Source of the DNA: Lagopus muta
Lineage: Eukaryota > Chordata > Aves > Galliformes > Phasianidae
Length of the DNA stretch: 64,000 nucleotides
Direction of reading: 5' to 3'
NCBI RefSeq assembly: GCF_023343835.1
Contig: NC_064439.1
Coordinates: 32,066,508 to 32,130,507, forward strand
Shown here piece after piece: positions 13,101 through 26,700 of this stretch (position 1 is its first letter; each line of letters opens with the position of its first letter). Under the pieces are notes generated by a model. That model saw nothing but the letters and a program-made list of their open reading frames with translations. It did not search any database and was not told the origin of the DNA. The position numbers were made by a program, and so were the translations under genes.

Positions 13101-14933
13101 GCAAACTGGAGAAAGAACAACAAATATATTCAGGGTTTTTGAGTCAGAGAAAGCAGCCGTTTTCTCAGGTATGTCCAATTCATGACTGAAACTGTCTGCA
13201 GACAGACGGGATATTATGGAGAGGACTTGAACATCTGAGCATTACAGAGATTCAGAGTTGCCCGATGAAATTTAAGCCCATGGTGATATAAGACTATCCT
13301 GCCACTTAGCAGCCCCCTGCACAGAATTGATGTTAAGGGTATTTTATCTAGGCACGGAGCAACTGTCATTAGGTATGGATCTCCTATTCTCCTCCACTGT
13401 ACAGATCATAGCACACTTGAACTGCTAAATTTGATTTGATCTGTTGCTCCTCATATATGAAGGAAAAACAATATTCTCTGCTAAGAAGAGAGAATTTGCT
13501 AGGTAGTATTTAAATCAGAAGGGAAGATGGGTTTCCCTCAATCTTATTGCCCCACCTGATATTCTGTGAAAAATCCATACTACAAAATATATGGTATATG
13601 TAGCGTGTTGCTGAGCATTTTCACCTGTTCTTGTGACAGATCCATTCTCATTTCAACTGTTTGTTTGTTGTTGTTTTTGTTTTGTTTTCCCACTGGCCTA
13701 AGTTAACTGGCTTCATCAGAATTACCCTACAATGACTTTGTACAAGGGCAGAAAATTTAGCTCAATGACCTCAGCTCTGGGTGAAATTATTCAGCTCCTT
13801 GAATGCTGAGCCTGCTGTAAGGAAGAAATGGAGTATCAAGGGAGACTTTTTTCCTGCTGAGACCACTTTTCTGCCCCTGCTTTGGATGCAGTGAATTTAT
13901 TCATTGTAATGAAATTTTAAACATGAAACCTAATGAGTTCCCCTTTTGCTGCTGTTTAGATAACATTTAGCTACAATGGTACCAGAAATGGGGTTACACT
14001 ACTGTATTTCCTTTATTTGCTAGAATACCCTTGAATCTAGTTTGACTTGTGCAATTGTTTTTCTTACTGTGGCTGGCATGGTGGAGAAGACAGTCCTAAT
14101 GCCTTTAAAGCCCATTAAAGGACAACCATTAATTTCAGTGCTGATAGTTTCTTCTTTTCATTCCAATTGCTAGCAAGACATTTGATAGAAACTGTCCATG
14201 TAGTTCTTTTTCTTTATCCCTTTAAGTACACACATTCTCTCATCACTTAACATAATTCACAGTAGAAAAAGATCATATAAACAGAAATAGATATTTTTTG
14301 AGCTTCGACAAATAAGATTAGGTAAGCAGAAATGTAAATATTAGTTCAGTCTTTCTTTCTAATCTTTTTAGAAGTTATGACTTCACCATTACATAGCTTA
14401 AACAGTAGAAAACCTAGGAGATGCGCTATGAATTCGTTAGCTTTAAATAGCAAAGGTGGGACAGGGGTTTCTCTGAGTTTCAGGTGGATGATGAATGAAG
14501 CTCTTAATATATTTCAAGTTAATTCTAAAATATCTCCTAGCATTTTAAATAAGAAATCACATTTCACTTGCACTTTTGATCATTAAGGGCATTTAATGTA
14601 GACTTTTGTTCTTACCTGTAAAAATGGTTTTCCAAATTACACACTGAAGATTTCAACATATCTGCAAAAATATGTCCACTTTTATGCCAAAAAACAGGCA
14701 TAAATCTTTAAATTCTGAGCACACTTGTTTATAACATGTCCACTTGCATCCATTTTGCTTCAAGTTTATCAATACAACCTGGCTAAGTCACTCATTTATT
14801 ACATTATGTGATCAAAACCACAGTAGAATCAGTCTGCAAAGTCATTCATCTGTGATTCCCACTGTTACAAAGTTTTTACATGAGTGCTGCTATTCTTCTA
14901 CTGTCCACTTTTGCTGTGATGTATTTATGAACC

Positions 14934-14998
14934 AAAATAATGTTATGCTATATAATATATATTTACATTATGTATTTATATTAGCATAACATTATTTT
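14934..14998. repeat. perfect 17-base inverted repeat, 31-base loop
   Basis: The left arm AAAATAATGTTATGCTA (14934-14950) is exactly repeated in reverse complement at 14982-14998. The loop is made almost only of A and T. The pair could fold into a cruciform or hairpin, or be the remains of a very small inverted-repeat transposon. No open frame or clear target-site duplication is associated with it. Confidence 0.8.
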
Positions 14999-17900
14999 TG
15001 TTTATAAATATTATATTATATATATGCTAGATAACATAGAAGAACAGGGCTTCAGTCCATCGCAAACCTTACATACATCATAGCACTCCAAATAACAATT
15101 CTAGGTTTGTTTATTTTCTGACAAATGAGCCTGTACAGCTACTTGCACCAGAATTCTGTAAGGTCTTTGTGAAGTCTGAACAGCTATAACATATCTTTCC
15201 AAATAGGCCATATGTCTTTCTTAATATTAAGACTGAGTCCAAAGATATTTAGCGTTAATTAAATTGCTATGTTTCATTGACCTCCATTCAACCTCTCCAA
15301 TTTTTCCAGCAAAGGAGAAGACACTTAACTTTACTGAAAACAATACTGTGTTTTTGCAACATATTATAGGCGTTCTAGAAGTATTCCAGAAAACTCCAGA
15401 TGCTAGTGGGCAAGAAAATAAAATCTACTCTTCTAATCTAACCTGTTTCAAAGACCTGTAGTTTAAGAGATGCAACACTTCTTGACTAGGGTTAGTCCAG
15501 AGGATTATAAAATTTTGGACTTTCATTGAGCTACATATATTTGTAGTCATAGCAAAGATGGCTTTGTCCATTCATTGCAACGTTTTTAGCACAGACTGCA
15601 AAACAGGTTCTTGAAGTGCCCTCAACAAAAATATTCATAATTCGAAAGAAAATCCTTCCAAAACTTCATAAAAAGATTCAACCTCAAACTGTAATAGCTT
15701 GAGGAAGAAGAAAAGTAGAATGAAGTGAATATACTTCTCAGTGCAGTCGAAAGAACACCTCCAACTTCTGCACACGCTTCTTGGTAGCTCCAAGCAGACA
15801 TTGTGATAGCATCTGTACTTGTCAATTAATTGTTCTTGATTCAACAGGTATGAAAGAAGATCACAACAGGGATCTTCTGACAATTTATCAATCATACTTA
15901 CAGTTGTCAAGCACCAGAAATACAGCCAGTGCTGCTTGCTTTTCATGTTTGTCTACACATCAGCTCTAAAAACCCAACCATGGAAAACATACTTCTGATT
16001 GGATTTCACTGTTGTCCAGAGAGGTGCAGTATTACTGAGTTCTACTGTTGAGGTTCAATGGAGGGATGGAAGACATTTCCTTGCTTGCTGTCCACTCTCA
16101 GCCTTTGTTAAATTTCTTATATTTTATTTATATCAATCCATATAAGCACAATTCCAAACCATAACAAGCCTGTATATCATCTGAAATTATTTCAAATTGA
16201 AAAGCTTTAATCTTCATAACATTTGTTTATAACTATTATATAAATTGTGCTTATTTGAGTATTTGATTTTGCTTAGCATCCATCTAGTTATTTTTCAGGG
16301 CTTCTTGCTTCAATTAATAGCTTTTTTTGTTATTATTATTGATTAAGGTTGTTTTGAATTCAGAGGAGGACAGATTGTACTGTTATGCCCTAAAGGGAAG
16401 CTTTAAAGTAGTGGGATTATATTATGCAAATCATTTAAAAATATTTTTAAACAGGCATTACTTCAGCATTTAGATATCGGCTAAAGCAGCTTTAATATGC
16501 AAGACAGGATGTTAGGTGCTTAGCTGATCCAAATGCCAGTCTATAGATTTGAAAGACTAAAGATCACATCACTGGGAGGTTGACAGAAGTGACACTTTGC
16601 AAAGTGCCAATGATTTATGCCAATGTCTTGCTTGATGATACTGTTATAGACAGCACTGTCATTACAAAGTCCCTAACGACTTCAGTCCACATTTATGGTG
16701 CACAAATTATAGGTGAGCCCAAAGATCGAAACCTTCCTGACTTTTAGATTTCAATGACCAAGTAATTCTCGCTAGGTTCGCTTCTTGTTCATTGCCTGAC
16801 ACTTTCCACCCACTTCTGTTTTAGCATTATAATTAAGTCACATCAACAAGGGTAACTTATATATTCATTATATATTGCTAAGTTGTCTTTAGCAAATATC
16901 ATGCAAATTACACACACAGAATCTTGTATTTCAGTAATAGTTCCCCCTTTCAACAAGCAGTAATACAGCTCCACAGGATACCAAGGTCTTTGTGCATGTG
17001 GTTGGGTACTCTGATTCCCAGCTTGTCCATGCTGAGGAAAAGAGATGCTCAGGACTGGGGAAGATCAGGCCTCCTCCTAAAGAGCATCTCATGCTATTAC
17101 AAAATGCCTTCAATGATTGCGTGATATAACATTCTAATTTCATACACTGAAAACACTGTTCATGTACATTATTCCCACTTTTGTCAGGCCTGAAATGACT
17201 ACTCACACTAAAGTAAATTACAGCTTTTTTTTTATTATTGTTCTCTTCAGTGATTCCGCAGTCCTAATAAGACAGAAATCAAGGAATGGGTTGCATGAAG
17301 TATATAGAAGCTCCCAGGTAATAGTATCTATAAACGGATAATATCAGAGAATGTTGGTTTGATCAGGAGATAAATTATTTTTCCATGGCCATCTAAAGTA
17401 TCTAGGAGTTCCTCTCCTCTTGCACTTAGCAAAGCTAACCATAAAGCAGAAGAGGAACACATAAGACTTGCTGATGATTCTCAAAACAGTGGGACATTCA
17501 GTCACAGAGGGAGGCTCCAGAGGGAAAGCTGCAGTTAGGTAAGCCATACAATTCAAATTTCCCAATCAGAGATGTGATCTTCCTTAGGGAATTTGTTAGG
17601 CAGTACTGAATGAAGTTCAGTTGTTTTAAAATAATGCAGTCCTTTCTGTGGCCATCAAGCAATCTTCTTCAGTGCCTAAGATTTGTCTTAGTGCTGAACA
17701 GGAGAAACATACATCCTTCTGCAGAAACCATTCAATCTAAACACACTAGTAAGCATCCAATTGCTTTGGTTTTGTGGTTTTCTTTGTAACCACAGCTCCT
17801 CCAGACAGAGCAGAGACTCATATTACATGGTAGGATATAATCATGTCTGAGCTAGGACTTACTTCACTTTCTATTCCAGTTACTGTAATTCCATATTGGC

Positions 17901-20900
17901 TCTGAGAACATACATAAATATAACACACAAAACTAACCAAGCAAACATACTGATTTCCTTAAAATGATGGATGTCCTAGAAACAATGTACAGTGAATTGT
18001 TGTGGTGCAACTGTCAGTATCATGCAAATTGTTCAAATAACATGTCATGCTAAAGTCAGATTAGAGCTAAACCAGTGTCCAAAAACATGTTTTTTCTTAA
18101 TCGTCCCAAATAAAGGATGTGTCCAGTTTATCGGAACCCACAGCAATATGAACTGTAGAGAGTAATAGGCCTATTTGATCTGCAAAAGAAATAGGTTCTC
18201 TGGGAGAGACAGTATAAAACACAAGCATTCTGGTGTCCTTGCATCCACTTCAGGAAAGCCAGACAAAAAGGAGTTGTTCAGGCAGGGAAAGAGGACCACT
18301 GACACAAAGGATATTCTGGCAGATCTTGGGAGAACAAACAACTTCATAAATGCTTCGATTCTACAACTATTCATTACACAAAGCTCCAGTTCAGATAGGA
18401 GCCCTGTACAACCATGCTATGACAGAATAGTTAATCAAAAAGTATATATAAAATGCTGATTAGCTGTTCTCGTTAGAGTAATTATGTGTTAGTTTAATAC
18501 CTCTACTCAGATGAATTAATGCTTACAGCATCTATAACATTTGTAATTTTAAAAATTCTGAAAAATACAATCTTACCATTGGAAAGTTCTTATTCTCATA
18601 TGCTGGAAACTTCATGAAATGAAGTTCTGGGCAGTTAAGTTAATCTTTGCAAGACTAAAAGCTTAAAAGGAGGCTGAAAAGACCATTGAAGGTCAGAATT
18701 TACATATTGATCAAGCTGTAAGTTTATACTCTTGCAAACACGTAATTAACTTTGCCGTTATTGAATTTTGATTCACAACCAATTTTATTAGTCATAGTTT
18801 CACCAGTAATTCCACTGGAATGAAACATGAGTGACAGCCATCCATAATAATGTGCAAGCATACTCAGATGTTTTGTTTACAAATAAACAAAGGTTTCAGG
18901 GGATCTATGTTATTTTGAAGAAAGTGTCTTTCATTAAGAGATAGCTCTTGGCAAGAAAATGAAGCCACCTTCTGAGAATTACTTACGAGAAAATGAACTG
19001 AAAAAACAGTGTGAAAGTTATGTTTCAAAGTTCCAAGCCATTGGACTTTCTATCCATCCAATTTAAATTTTGCAATATAATAATTGTGGTTTCAGTGATA
19101 GAACAACTAGAGTTTTTCTTTCCTCCTTTATTTGCTGATCACAGAACGTCTAGAATCTAGTAAAAGAAAGGTTTTCTGGAGGTCCTACCTCAAATGTATT
19201 GAAAGGATGATTCTCATCCAAACAGAAAGAAGGATGAAGTGGGTGAACACAACATTGCATTTAAGAATTACTCTAGAACAACTGATGAATAACCTGGGAT
19301 CCATTCTCGTTTGTGAATCAAAAACAGAAATAGTTATTTATATTCCAACTGAAGGAGCAAATGTACCGTCTGCTCCCCATCTGAGACACGGGGAGAATGC
19401 ATAGAGACCAACTATGTTACTTCAAAGAACTAATCCACACCCAAAACTACACCTGAGCCAGGGACACTGCAGTCACATAAGAGAATGTCTCACATTCTTT
19501 AAGTTAATCATAATGGAGGGTAGCAATGATCAGCCATTAACATGACTGTGATGCCTTTTCTACTTATTCTGCCAAGTTAAGAGAATCTGGACACAACAAA
19601 GAACTTCAAGAGTCAGCATGTGTACTCTCATGCCTAAAAGCTAAGTTAAATCCTGAAGTCTTGAAATTACAATAATTCCAACAAAACATGTGCTTTCTTG
19701 ACAAAACAATGAAAAAAATGAGATTACATTAAACATTTCGGGAATGATTATCACCAATCTCAGCAGTCCACTGTGCCTTTAATACACATTAACCTTAGCC
19801 ATCATCTCCATGTCAATACAGCCATCAGCAATGAAGGCTTCACTGAGAAGGAAATTCCTGACCTTACTTGTTATAGCAGGACCCAGAAGCAAAGTATCAT
19901 ACAACACTCCAGGAAAAAAATGACAAGACCACTGATAGTATAAGCAGAGCAATGTTATGTCTAGTGGCAAAACGTAGCTGACTGAAATGTGTTTTATTTC
20001 TGTTGGAGACAGGTAAGTTTACACTGCAAGAGATTTTGTCACTAAATAAATGTCTACTAAAACAAGAATAAAAATAGAAAAGTGTTATGACTTATCTGAA
20101 GGCAGGGCTAATCAAAAATGGCAAGCATATTGCTCAGCATCCATCTGGCTACAGGCTTTGCAGGTGAAGAAAGACTGTATTTTTAGCCAGGCTTCAATTA
20201 CAAAGTGAGTCATGGGCTTGGAGCTTTGGTGGTGATGGTAGACCTGTTGCTATTTTAACACCTAGTTTGAGCAAATTACTGTGTCTAAAGTTATCTATAG
20301 ATTTCTCTTTTTCTCTTACTACAGAGAGAATGTATCGTGTCACATCATCTAACATTTTCATCAGCCATCACATCTGAAATCACTGCATGTGATCTCAGCC
20401 TCAAACAGAATCTTTTAGCATAATTCCTCTGTACTTAAGTACATGAAGCAAGCCAGCGAAATGAGAAGGTAAGTTAGAGATGGCCCACTGGATTTACTCA
20501 GTTGTGCACTAAATGAAAGCTGCCTGCAACTGAAGGACTCTCTTCTGGCCAGTGTGCCAGCATGGACCAGGAGAGTCCAGCCACACAAAGAATGTGACGT
20601 AAGGATCAATAGAGGGGCTCAGAGGCATGTACTTATTACTATTCAAGAAGTAGAGATGCTATAGAAATGCCTACCTTGCCTTTGCAGAGTTTTCTCTTAA
20701 TTGCCAGAAGTGATTACCATTAGGAAGCTGAGAACAGCCAAAGACACTTGCTTTCCCCACGTCTGAGCACCATCTCATTGTCTTCTAAAAGTTATTCCAT
20801 GTGCTTCCAGCTACTGTTCAGAACAAACACTTGATGAAAACTACATTGCTGCCTGTACAGTTAACAAACATACAGTCAGAAGAGCGGTGCAGTTAGAATG

Positions 20901-22409
20901 GTACCTTACAGGTACCATACTTAAAAAGATTATCATGGTAGAAGGAGACAATCAAAAACAAATGAAAGGCTCACCCATATCCAAGCTTACAGTAGAAAAC
21001 TCCACAGAGAAGGGATGTCCAGAAAGAGACCCTCCTCCCATGGCAGTCAGCCCTTAAATGGGGGTCTAGGAGAGGTGCAGCCAGGCTCTACCCCTTCTGG
21101 TCACACAGCTGAATCGCCTTCACCTGTGCTCCATGGCTGACTCAATGCTTGCCTCAGGTGGTCAATCAGTGGGTCAGGCCATGACTCAACAGTTCCCATA
21201 CACTGCCACTGTATGTATGCACTCTCCCTAAGTGACCTACCAGCCTGGAGCCATATCAAGCAGTTCTCTTAATTACGTGCTAGCTGTAAACATTTTATTA
21301 GTTATAACTGCATTTAAAGTTATTTAGCAGCTATCATACACTTTGTAATTCACCCTTTAACTTTAGTGTACCAGGAAATTCAAGTTCAGAACATGGTGCA
21401 AGATGCCCTTTTTTGTGCAAGCTAAATCCATTTTATACTCCTCAGAATTCGGCCCACTGACTATAAAAGAGTCCATGCTGTCAAAAAGAGAAAGTTAAGT
21501 TTAGAAAAGGAGGAAGGGGAATTCCAGCAGTGCCCTGTATACGGGCAGCTGGGGAAGTGTCTGCATGGTGATACCATCGACATGCCTCCCTGTCAGGAGT
21601 TCCCAGCCAGTATGGAGGCCAAACTGGAGAGGTGGGAGCATGCTGCAGGGGAAGAGTTGGGTCCAACCTACCAAGATCTGTAGAACCTCTCCAGAGAGGT
21701 AGAGGAGGCAGCAGATGCAGCCAATAGCAGGCTGGGGATCAGATCTAGTCCAGTAAAAAGTCTGGTTTATCTCAAGTGAGACTTAGACTGTTGCATCTCC
21801 CTGCTTTGTGTCACACCTCGTGATCACCTCAGTGATTCACACTGCACCAGTGGCTCAATGAGAAATTTGACATTCCTGGAAAATTTCTGATGTTACAGCA
21901 TACTTCCTGAAGGCACAGATCAGCTCCTGCTGTTGAACCTTTGGCTGTTAAAAGAAGCCTCTGTGTCCTTGAGGATGCTGAAAGAGAACCTTCATAGAGT
22001 TTTCCTCCACCTTCACTTGCCAGTGGAAAAACTAATAAGGAACTTACCCTATGCTTATGCCTCCATTATGAAAGCCAGATCCATGGGGTTGTACTGTGTA
22101 TTTTAAGCTCCTTTTCCTCTTTTTTGTAGAATAATAATACATGACAGAAGCTAAAAGGGGTAGTTTTCTTTCAAAGTTCTACAAAGTTAAGAGAGCTGGG
22201 ATTTTTATCACCTCATTTTTACAAGACTCAGGATTCAATTCTGTGTTTGGTAACAGCCGGTGACTTCAGAGGGGTCAGCAGGCATATCAGAGGGCTAAAT
22301 CTGGTTCTTAATCATTAAAATATTATGTAAGGGAACATGAATAGAAACAAAGGCAAGAGAGTCCCCACTTCCATATCAATGTTCCAGATACTTTGCATTC
22401 ATACAGAGC

Positions 22410-22425
22410 AGAGTTCATGAACTCT
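22410..22425. repeat. perfect 16-base palindrome
   Basis: AGAGTTCATGAACTCT is its own reverse complement. Its core is AGTTCA against TGAACT without spacer, an inverted nuclear-receptor half-site pair (IR0). The symmetry stops exactly at these ends. No role is established. Confidence 0.6.
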
Positions 22426-23609
22426 CTCTAACCATGTTAACAATCCTCTGGGTTTCTAAAGGAGCAGCAGGGGATGGAATGAGAAGTCTCCCCATATACA
22501 TCAATAACATCAGTCTTGACACACTGATGAGATTTCCAGGGGGTTCTTTGCGAACTGTGCCTGCTAAAACCTCCACACTGCTCAGCAGTGGTAGCTCAGT
22601 ATGCCTTGCAGGGAGGAAAAAGTCTGAAGTCTGCAGTTCAAAACAAGATGTGCATCAGTAGCATGTGATTTCTTGTACAAAAACAAGTTAGAGCATAGAC
22701 ATTTAAATGCATTTTTCTTAGTGACTGATATCAGTTGGGATGTCTTAAATTGATATTTTTACAGAAGTTGAGCACAGCCATACTTTACGTCCCACAGACT
22801 GTATTTTACAAGATGTATGTAAATAAAGCTATGCATGACTTCCTTTGAAAATCAGGGAAGTACAGTAGCCTCTGCTATGTAGGTAAGAGCCGTGTGACTG
22901 ATGATGGCTTGCATGCTATGAGGAAGTGAGAACTCAGTGACAGGTCTCTGCCAGACCAAGGATTGATCCACATAGTCCTGCCCAGCCTTGCTAGCTGGAG
23001 TCCAGCACCAAATGTTTGGGGAACAGTATCATATAAGGACAAGCATATTTTTATTCAGTACAATATCCAGCAATCCATACTATAAGGACATCCTAAGCAG
23101 AAGGCTATACACACATCATTTTTAATGGAATTATTCTTCATGGCTTTTTCTTCATGATTTTTTTTCCTAATTGTTTTTTGAATCCATTTATACTTTCTGA
23201 GTTGCTAGATTTTATTCAGGATCAGCTTGTCAGCTGCAGTCTGTGGCTCATTGACATGCCAGTTTCTATGATATAAGAATCCATCCCCTCAGAGAACTCA
23301 ACCTTAATATAACAACTTCTTCAGCTTCATCAGCTTTTGCACTGACACATCTTTACATGTAAGCTTTTTTTTCTTTTTTTTTTTTTTGGTAATTGAAAAA
23401 CAACTGCATGCAGAAATCCAGCATTTTGATAGAGTTTTCCCAGAGGGATTCAGTAAACTTTTGGGAAAATAAGTCATCATCCTGGAAGTAACTTTGAAGC
23501 TTTCTGATTCTTAAAAAAATTCAACCAAACAGAAGATTTTATGTATCTGTACAATATAAATCAAACTGAAGTGGCAAAAAAAAAAAAAACCACAAGTGAC
23601 ACATGTAGT

Positions 23610-23766
23610 TCTGTGTTGGAGTCCATAATAAAAGAAATGCACAAGCTAGAGGAAGTTCAGCAGGGGTCTGCTGAGATGGCCAGGGAGCTTGCTCTGGCAG
23701 GGAGATTGCACTTGATGATCTCTGGAGGTCCCTTCCAACCCCTACAGTTCTGTGATTCTGTGATTT
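23610..23766 (+). mobile_element. CR1 LINE 3' fragment
   Basis: It contains 'AGGAAGTTCAGCAGGGGTC', 'TGCTGAGATGGCCAGGG', then 'CTTGATGATCTCTGGAGGTC', 'CCTTCCAACCCCTACAG' and ends in 'TTCTGTGATTCTGTGATTTT', the CR1 terminal repeat. This is a different CR1 subfamily type from the copy at 1671 (the 'GGTCCCTTCCAACC' tail). The middle of the consensus appears shortened. The left boundary is approximate. Confidence 0.9.
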
Positions 23767-26700
23767 TCCCAGCAAGGAGATTCAGCATGGGGAAGAGGCA
23801 GCTCTGGGAGGACATAAGTGCAGCCTGGCAGAACCTATGGGATACTTTATGGAGAAGATGAAGGCAGGGTCTTCACAGAGATGCATGGCAGAGGACACAC
23901 AGTGATGGATGCATGTCCTGCCTCCCTCACACACATCACAAGGATCAATGGACTAAACTGCAAGGGAAAATTCCCTTTAAGATATCTTCCTTGTCTTCAG
24001 AAGTGCCCAAAAGGGTGGAAGCACTGATCGCATCCCCACATCAAAGGCCTCCTGGCACTGGACCTGTACATGCAGGGAAGACATGGGCTGCCCACCAGCA
24101 CCTTCCCCACCTCCACTCCTCCCCTGAAGGGCTGGCTTGCATGCATCAAAGCAAAACTGCAAGAGGCCTCTCTGGAGAGGACAAACAGAGGCAACTAGGG
24201 CTTAGAATTTGTCCAAAGCACTGTGGTTTGATGGTATAGACATAGACTGGCCTTCTGATCAGATTCCAGCAAGTAGCTCAGAGTTAGACTGGAAACTGAG
24301 GACTCAGGGAAGTTCTAGTTAGCCCTACAAGTTCACCTGCTTGAAAGTCTTTGGAAGATCATGGCTTAAATAGCAGCCTCTTCTACCCCTTGCATTTCAG
24401 CCATCCTCCTCTCTCCAAGCATGCTTGGGATGGGGAGGAATGCATCTCTGCTGTCTCCTCAGTTTTCAGCACAAACTCCTGGGCTGCTCACTGGAACCCA
24501 ATCAAATGCTGTGATTTCCAGTTTGCTTCACTTTAATGCCTATTTAAACAGGCTCAAAACTTAAGAAGTGAAGCAAGTCCTTGGGTCTAAGCAGCTACAG
24601 TGAATTGATTGTATCTAAGGGAAATATCATAACAAAACAGATGTTGTATGGTAATTGTGCTGAGTATCCTAACAAATAGGTTTCATCTGGCACAATTCAG
24701 AAAGCCTTTGGGGAAATTTGTTTGTAAGTAAGAGAAAAAATACTCTCCTTAAGCTAAGGCAGTTTCTTGTGAAGATAAGCAGGATTGTTTGGAAGGAGGT
24801 GCCCTTCTCTGGCATTTTTTTGGGAAGGAATTACCTGCAGTACCTACCCCATCATCTGTACATGCAGCGGGGGAGCTCAGTGATGTGGTGTATGAAAGAG
24901 ATGATTAAGGGAAATATTATGGTGGAAGCAGTTTAGTAAGTAGAAACAGAATAAAACATTTGCAAGGAAAAATACAAAAAAAGCAAAATAGATTTGCCAT
25001 CTCAGAGGCAAAGATAACTGATGTAGGTAGATGCGTTCATGTTTATATGCTTTCTGAAAGTTCAAAAAATAAAATGAACTCAGAAGCACGTCAGCATAAA
25101 TCCTGAGTGGATCAGACAAGTGTTTTTGATTGTTCAATCGCCCTTCCACTGAACAGAGTGCTGACAGTTCTTGTAACAGGTGGCACTTGCTCTATTATGT
25201 GCTACTAAAGAGTGGAATGGTAGGGGCTGTCATCCTATTCCCAAGTATCATGCCTTAAATTTGAAAGAGCTTTCAGCATATGACTCAACTCAAACTGGCA
25301 ATATGATCTTACATCTCATTTCATAAACCTGTCTACAAGAGCGTTTTGGAGTAAGTTTGAATAGGTAAATTTTTATAGCTAATTAGCCAGTCTGTATGCC
25401 CAAGGTAAAATTCTAGCTCCATTGAAATCATCTATGAAATTCATCCTAACTGTAATAAAGCCAGGTTTTACTGAATTTTTATCAAGCCAGACATTTTTAC
25501 ATGTCAGAAATAACGTACTGTGGAAATATTAGTGCCTTTGCTCAGCTGAAAGTGTGAACCACTCTCACAAAAGGTTTGGCTATTTTTCCAGTTTAGGTGG
25601 TTTCTGGACATGATTTGCTGCTTCCAACACATCGCACAGCAGTGTTGAAACTGGCAGAGAACAGGATCCTTCTTTCTCTCCTGAAAGCTTCATATGCCAG
25701 TCCTGCTGGTGAGCCTAGGGTAACAGCTGTGATCCCAAAAAGCACATCATTGGTGGGAGATTCAATCAGCAATGCTCAAGTACTTGGACACTGAGGCAGA
25801 TTGCTGAAGAACAGCTAAACTGGTGTTGGATTTGTTCCTAGGTATGGGTTAGGATTTGCTCTCCCAGGGTAACAAACCCTTACCCTGCCATGCGAGAAAT
25901 GCTGCCGTCACCAACAGTCTGTGGGTAAAATACCATCTGAATTAGAGTCATTAAACCCAGATGTATCTTTTTAGGGTCAAGGAGGTAAGGAATTGCATTT
26001 CACATTTACGGGTGAGTGAAAGGGTAAATTATAGCTATTTATCTAATTCCTTACCTTATAAAGATGAATTGGACAAGGCTTTCCCAGAAACCAGAAACAT
26101 TTTGGACATGTTTTTGTATGGGAACACTTTCCCAGTTCTCATTCAAAAATGCTACCACAAGGTCATTTCTCATCACGTAAACTTTCTGAACTACTTCAGA
26201 CTGTGTAATAGACCCAGTATATCCAACACCCCTCCCTATAACAAGTATAGAGCAATTCCCTGTAGATCCATCAGAGATGGATGTGCTCTCAACACCCAAG
26301 CAATGGCCTTGTGAATTGGCAGAGAAACAGTTAAGGATCACATGAATTTACTCTGTTGTCCCACCTCTAAGTGAAACTGGGTGTTCCCCATTCATTCTAG
26401 CCCTGGGGACAAACAGTGAGACACTAAGCCAGCCCTCCCTGACCGTATTTGCCTAAAACGTTTGTATTTTTCCCAACTCAGTCAATTTACATAAAAACAG
26501 GACCTGCCCCAGAAAACAAAGGTTGCGTTTTATTTTCTCAGGAAGAGAGCATGAGAAGATACTTGCTGCAGAAGGTGATGTGCAGTAATGAATATGAATC
26601 ATCACTTAGCCTCAGGAAGAAAGTATGCAGTCAAAGGTTCTGCATTTAAAAGAAGCAAAAGAGCTACAGGAATCAAAGCCACTATTTGTTATCAGAGGAT

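Larger units (their letters stand above)
5681..23609. other. gene-poor flank, central block
   Basis: About 18 kb of AT-rich DNA without recognisable genes. Short open frames appear on both strands, for example around 6369-6752 and 12169-12518, but none resembles a known protein and several overlap antisense. The stretches at 7.93-8.35 kb and 9.95-10.32 kb look less simple and carry TCF-, PBX- and MEIS-like words, so they are plausible conserved non-coding elements; this is an impression, not a measurement. Supported sites are listed separately: the DR5 at 7670, the PBX/HOX cluster near 10.1 kb, the hairpin at 14934 and the palindrome at 22410. Confidence 0.55.

Noticed and set aside
18022-18033. 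ATGCAAAT overlapping ATTGTT (octamer plus SOX-like word)
   Set aside because: Order and spacing differ from the known composite, and ATGCAAAT occurs several times by chance in this AT-rich flank.
21160-21180. TGGTCA and GGGTCA direct repeat
   Set aside because: The spacer is 6 bases, not a standard RAR/RXR spacing.
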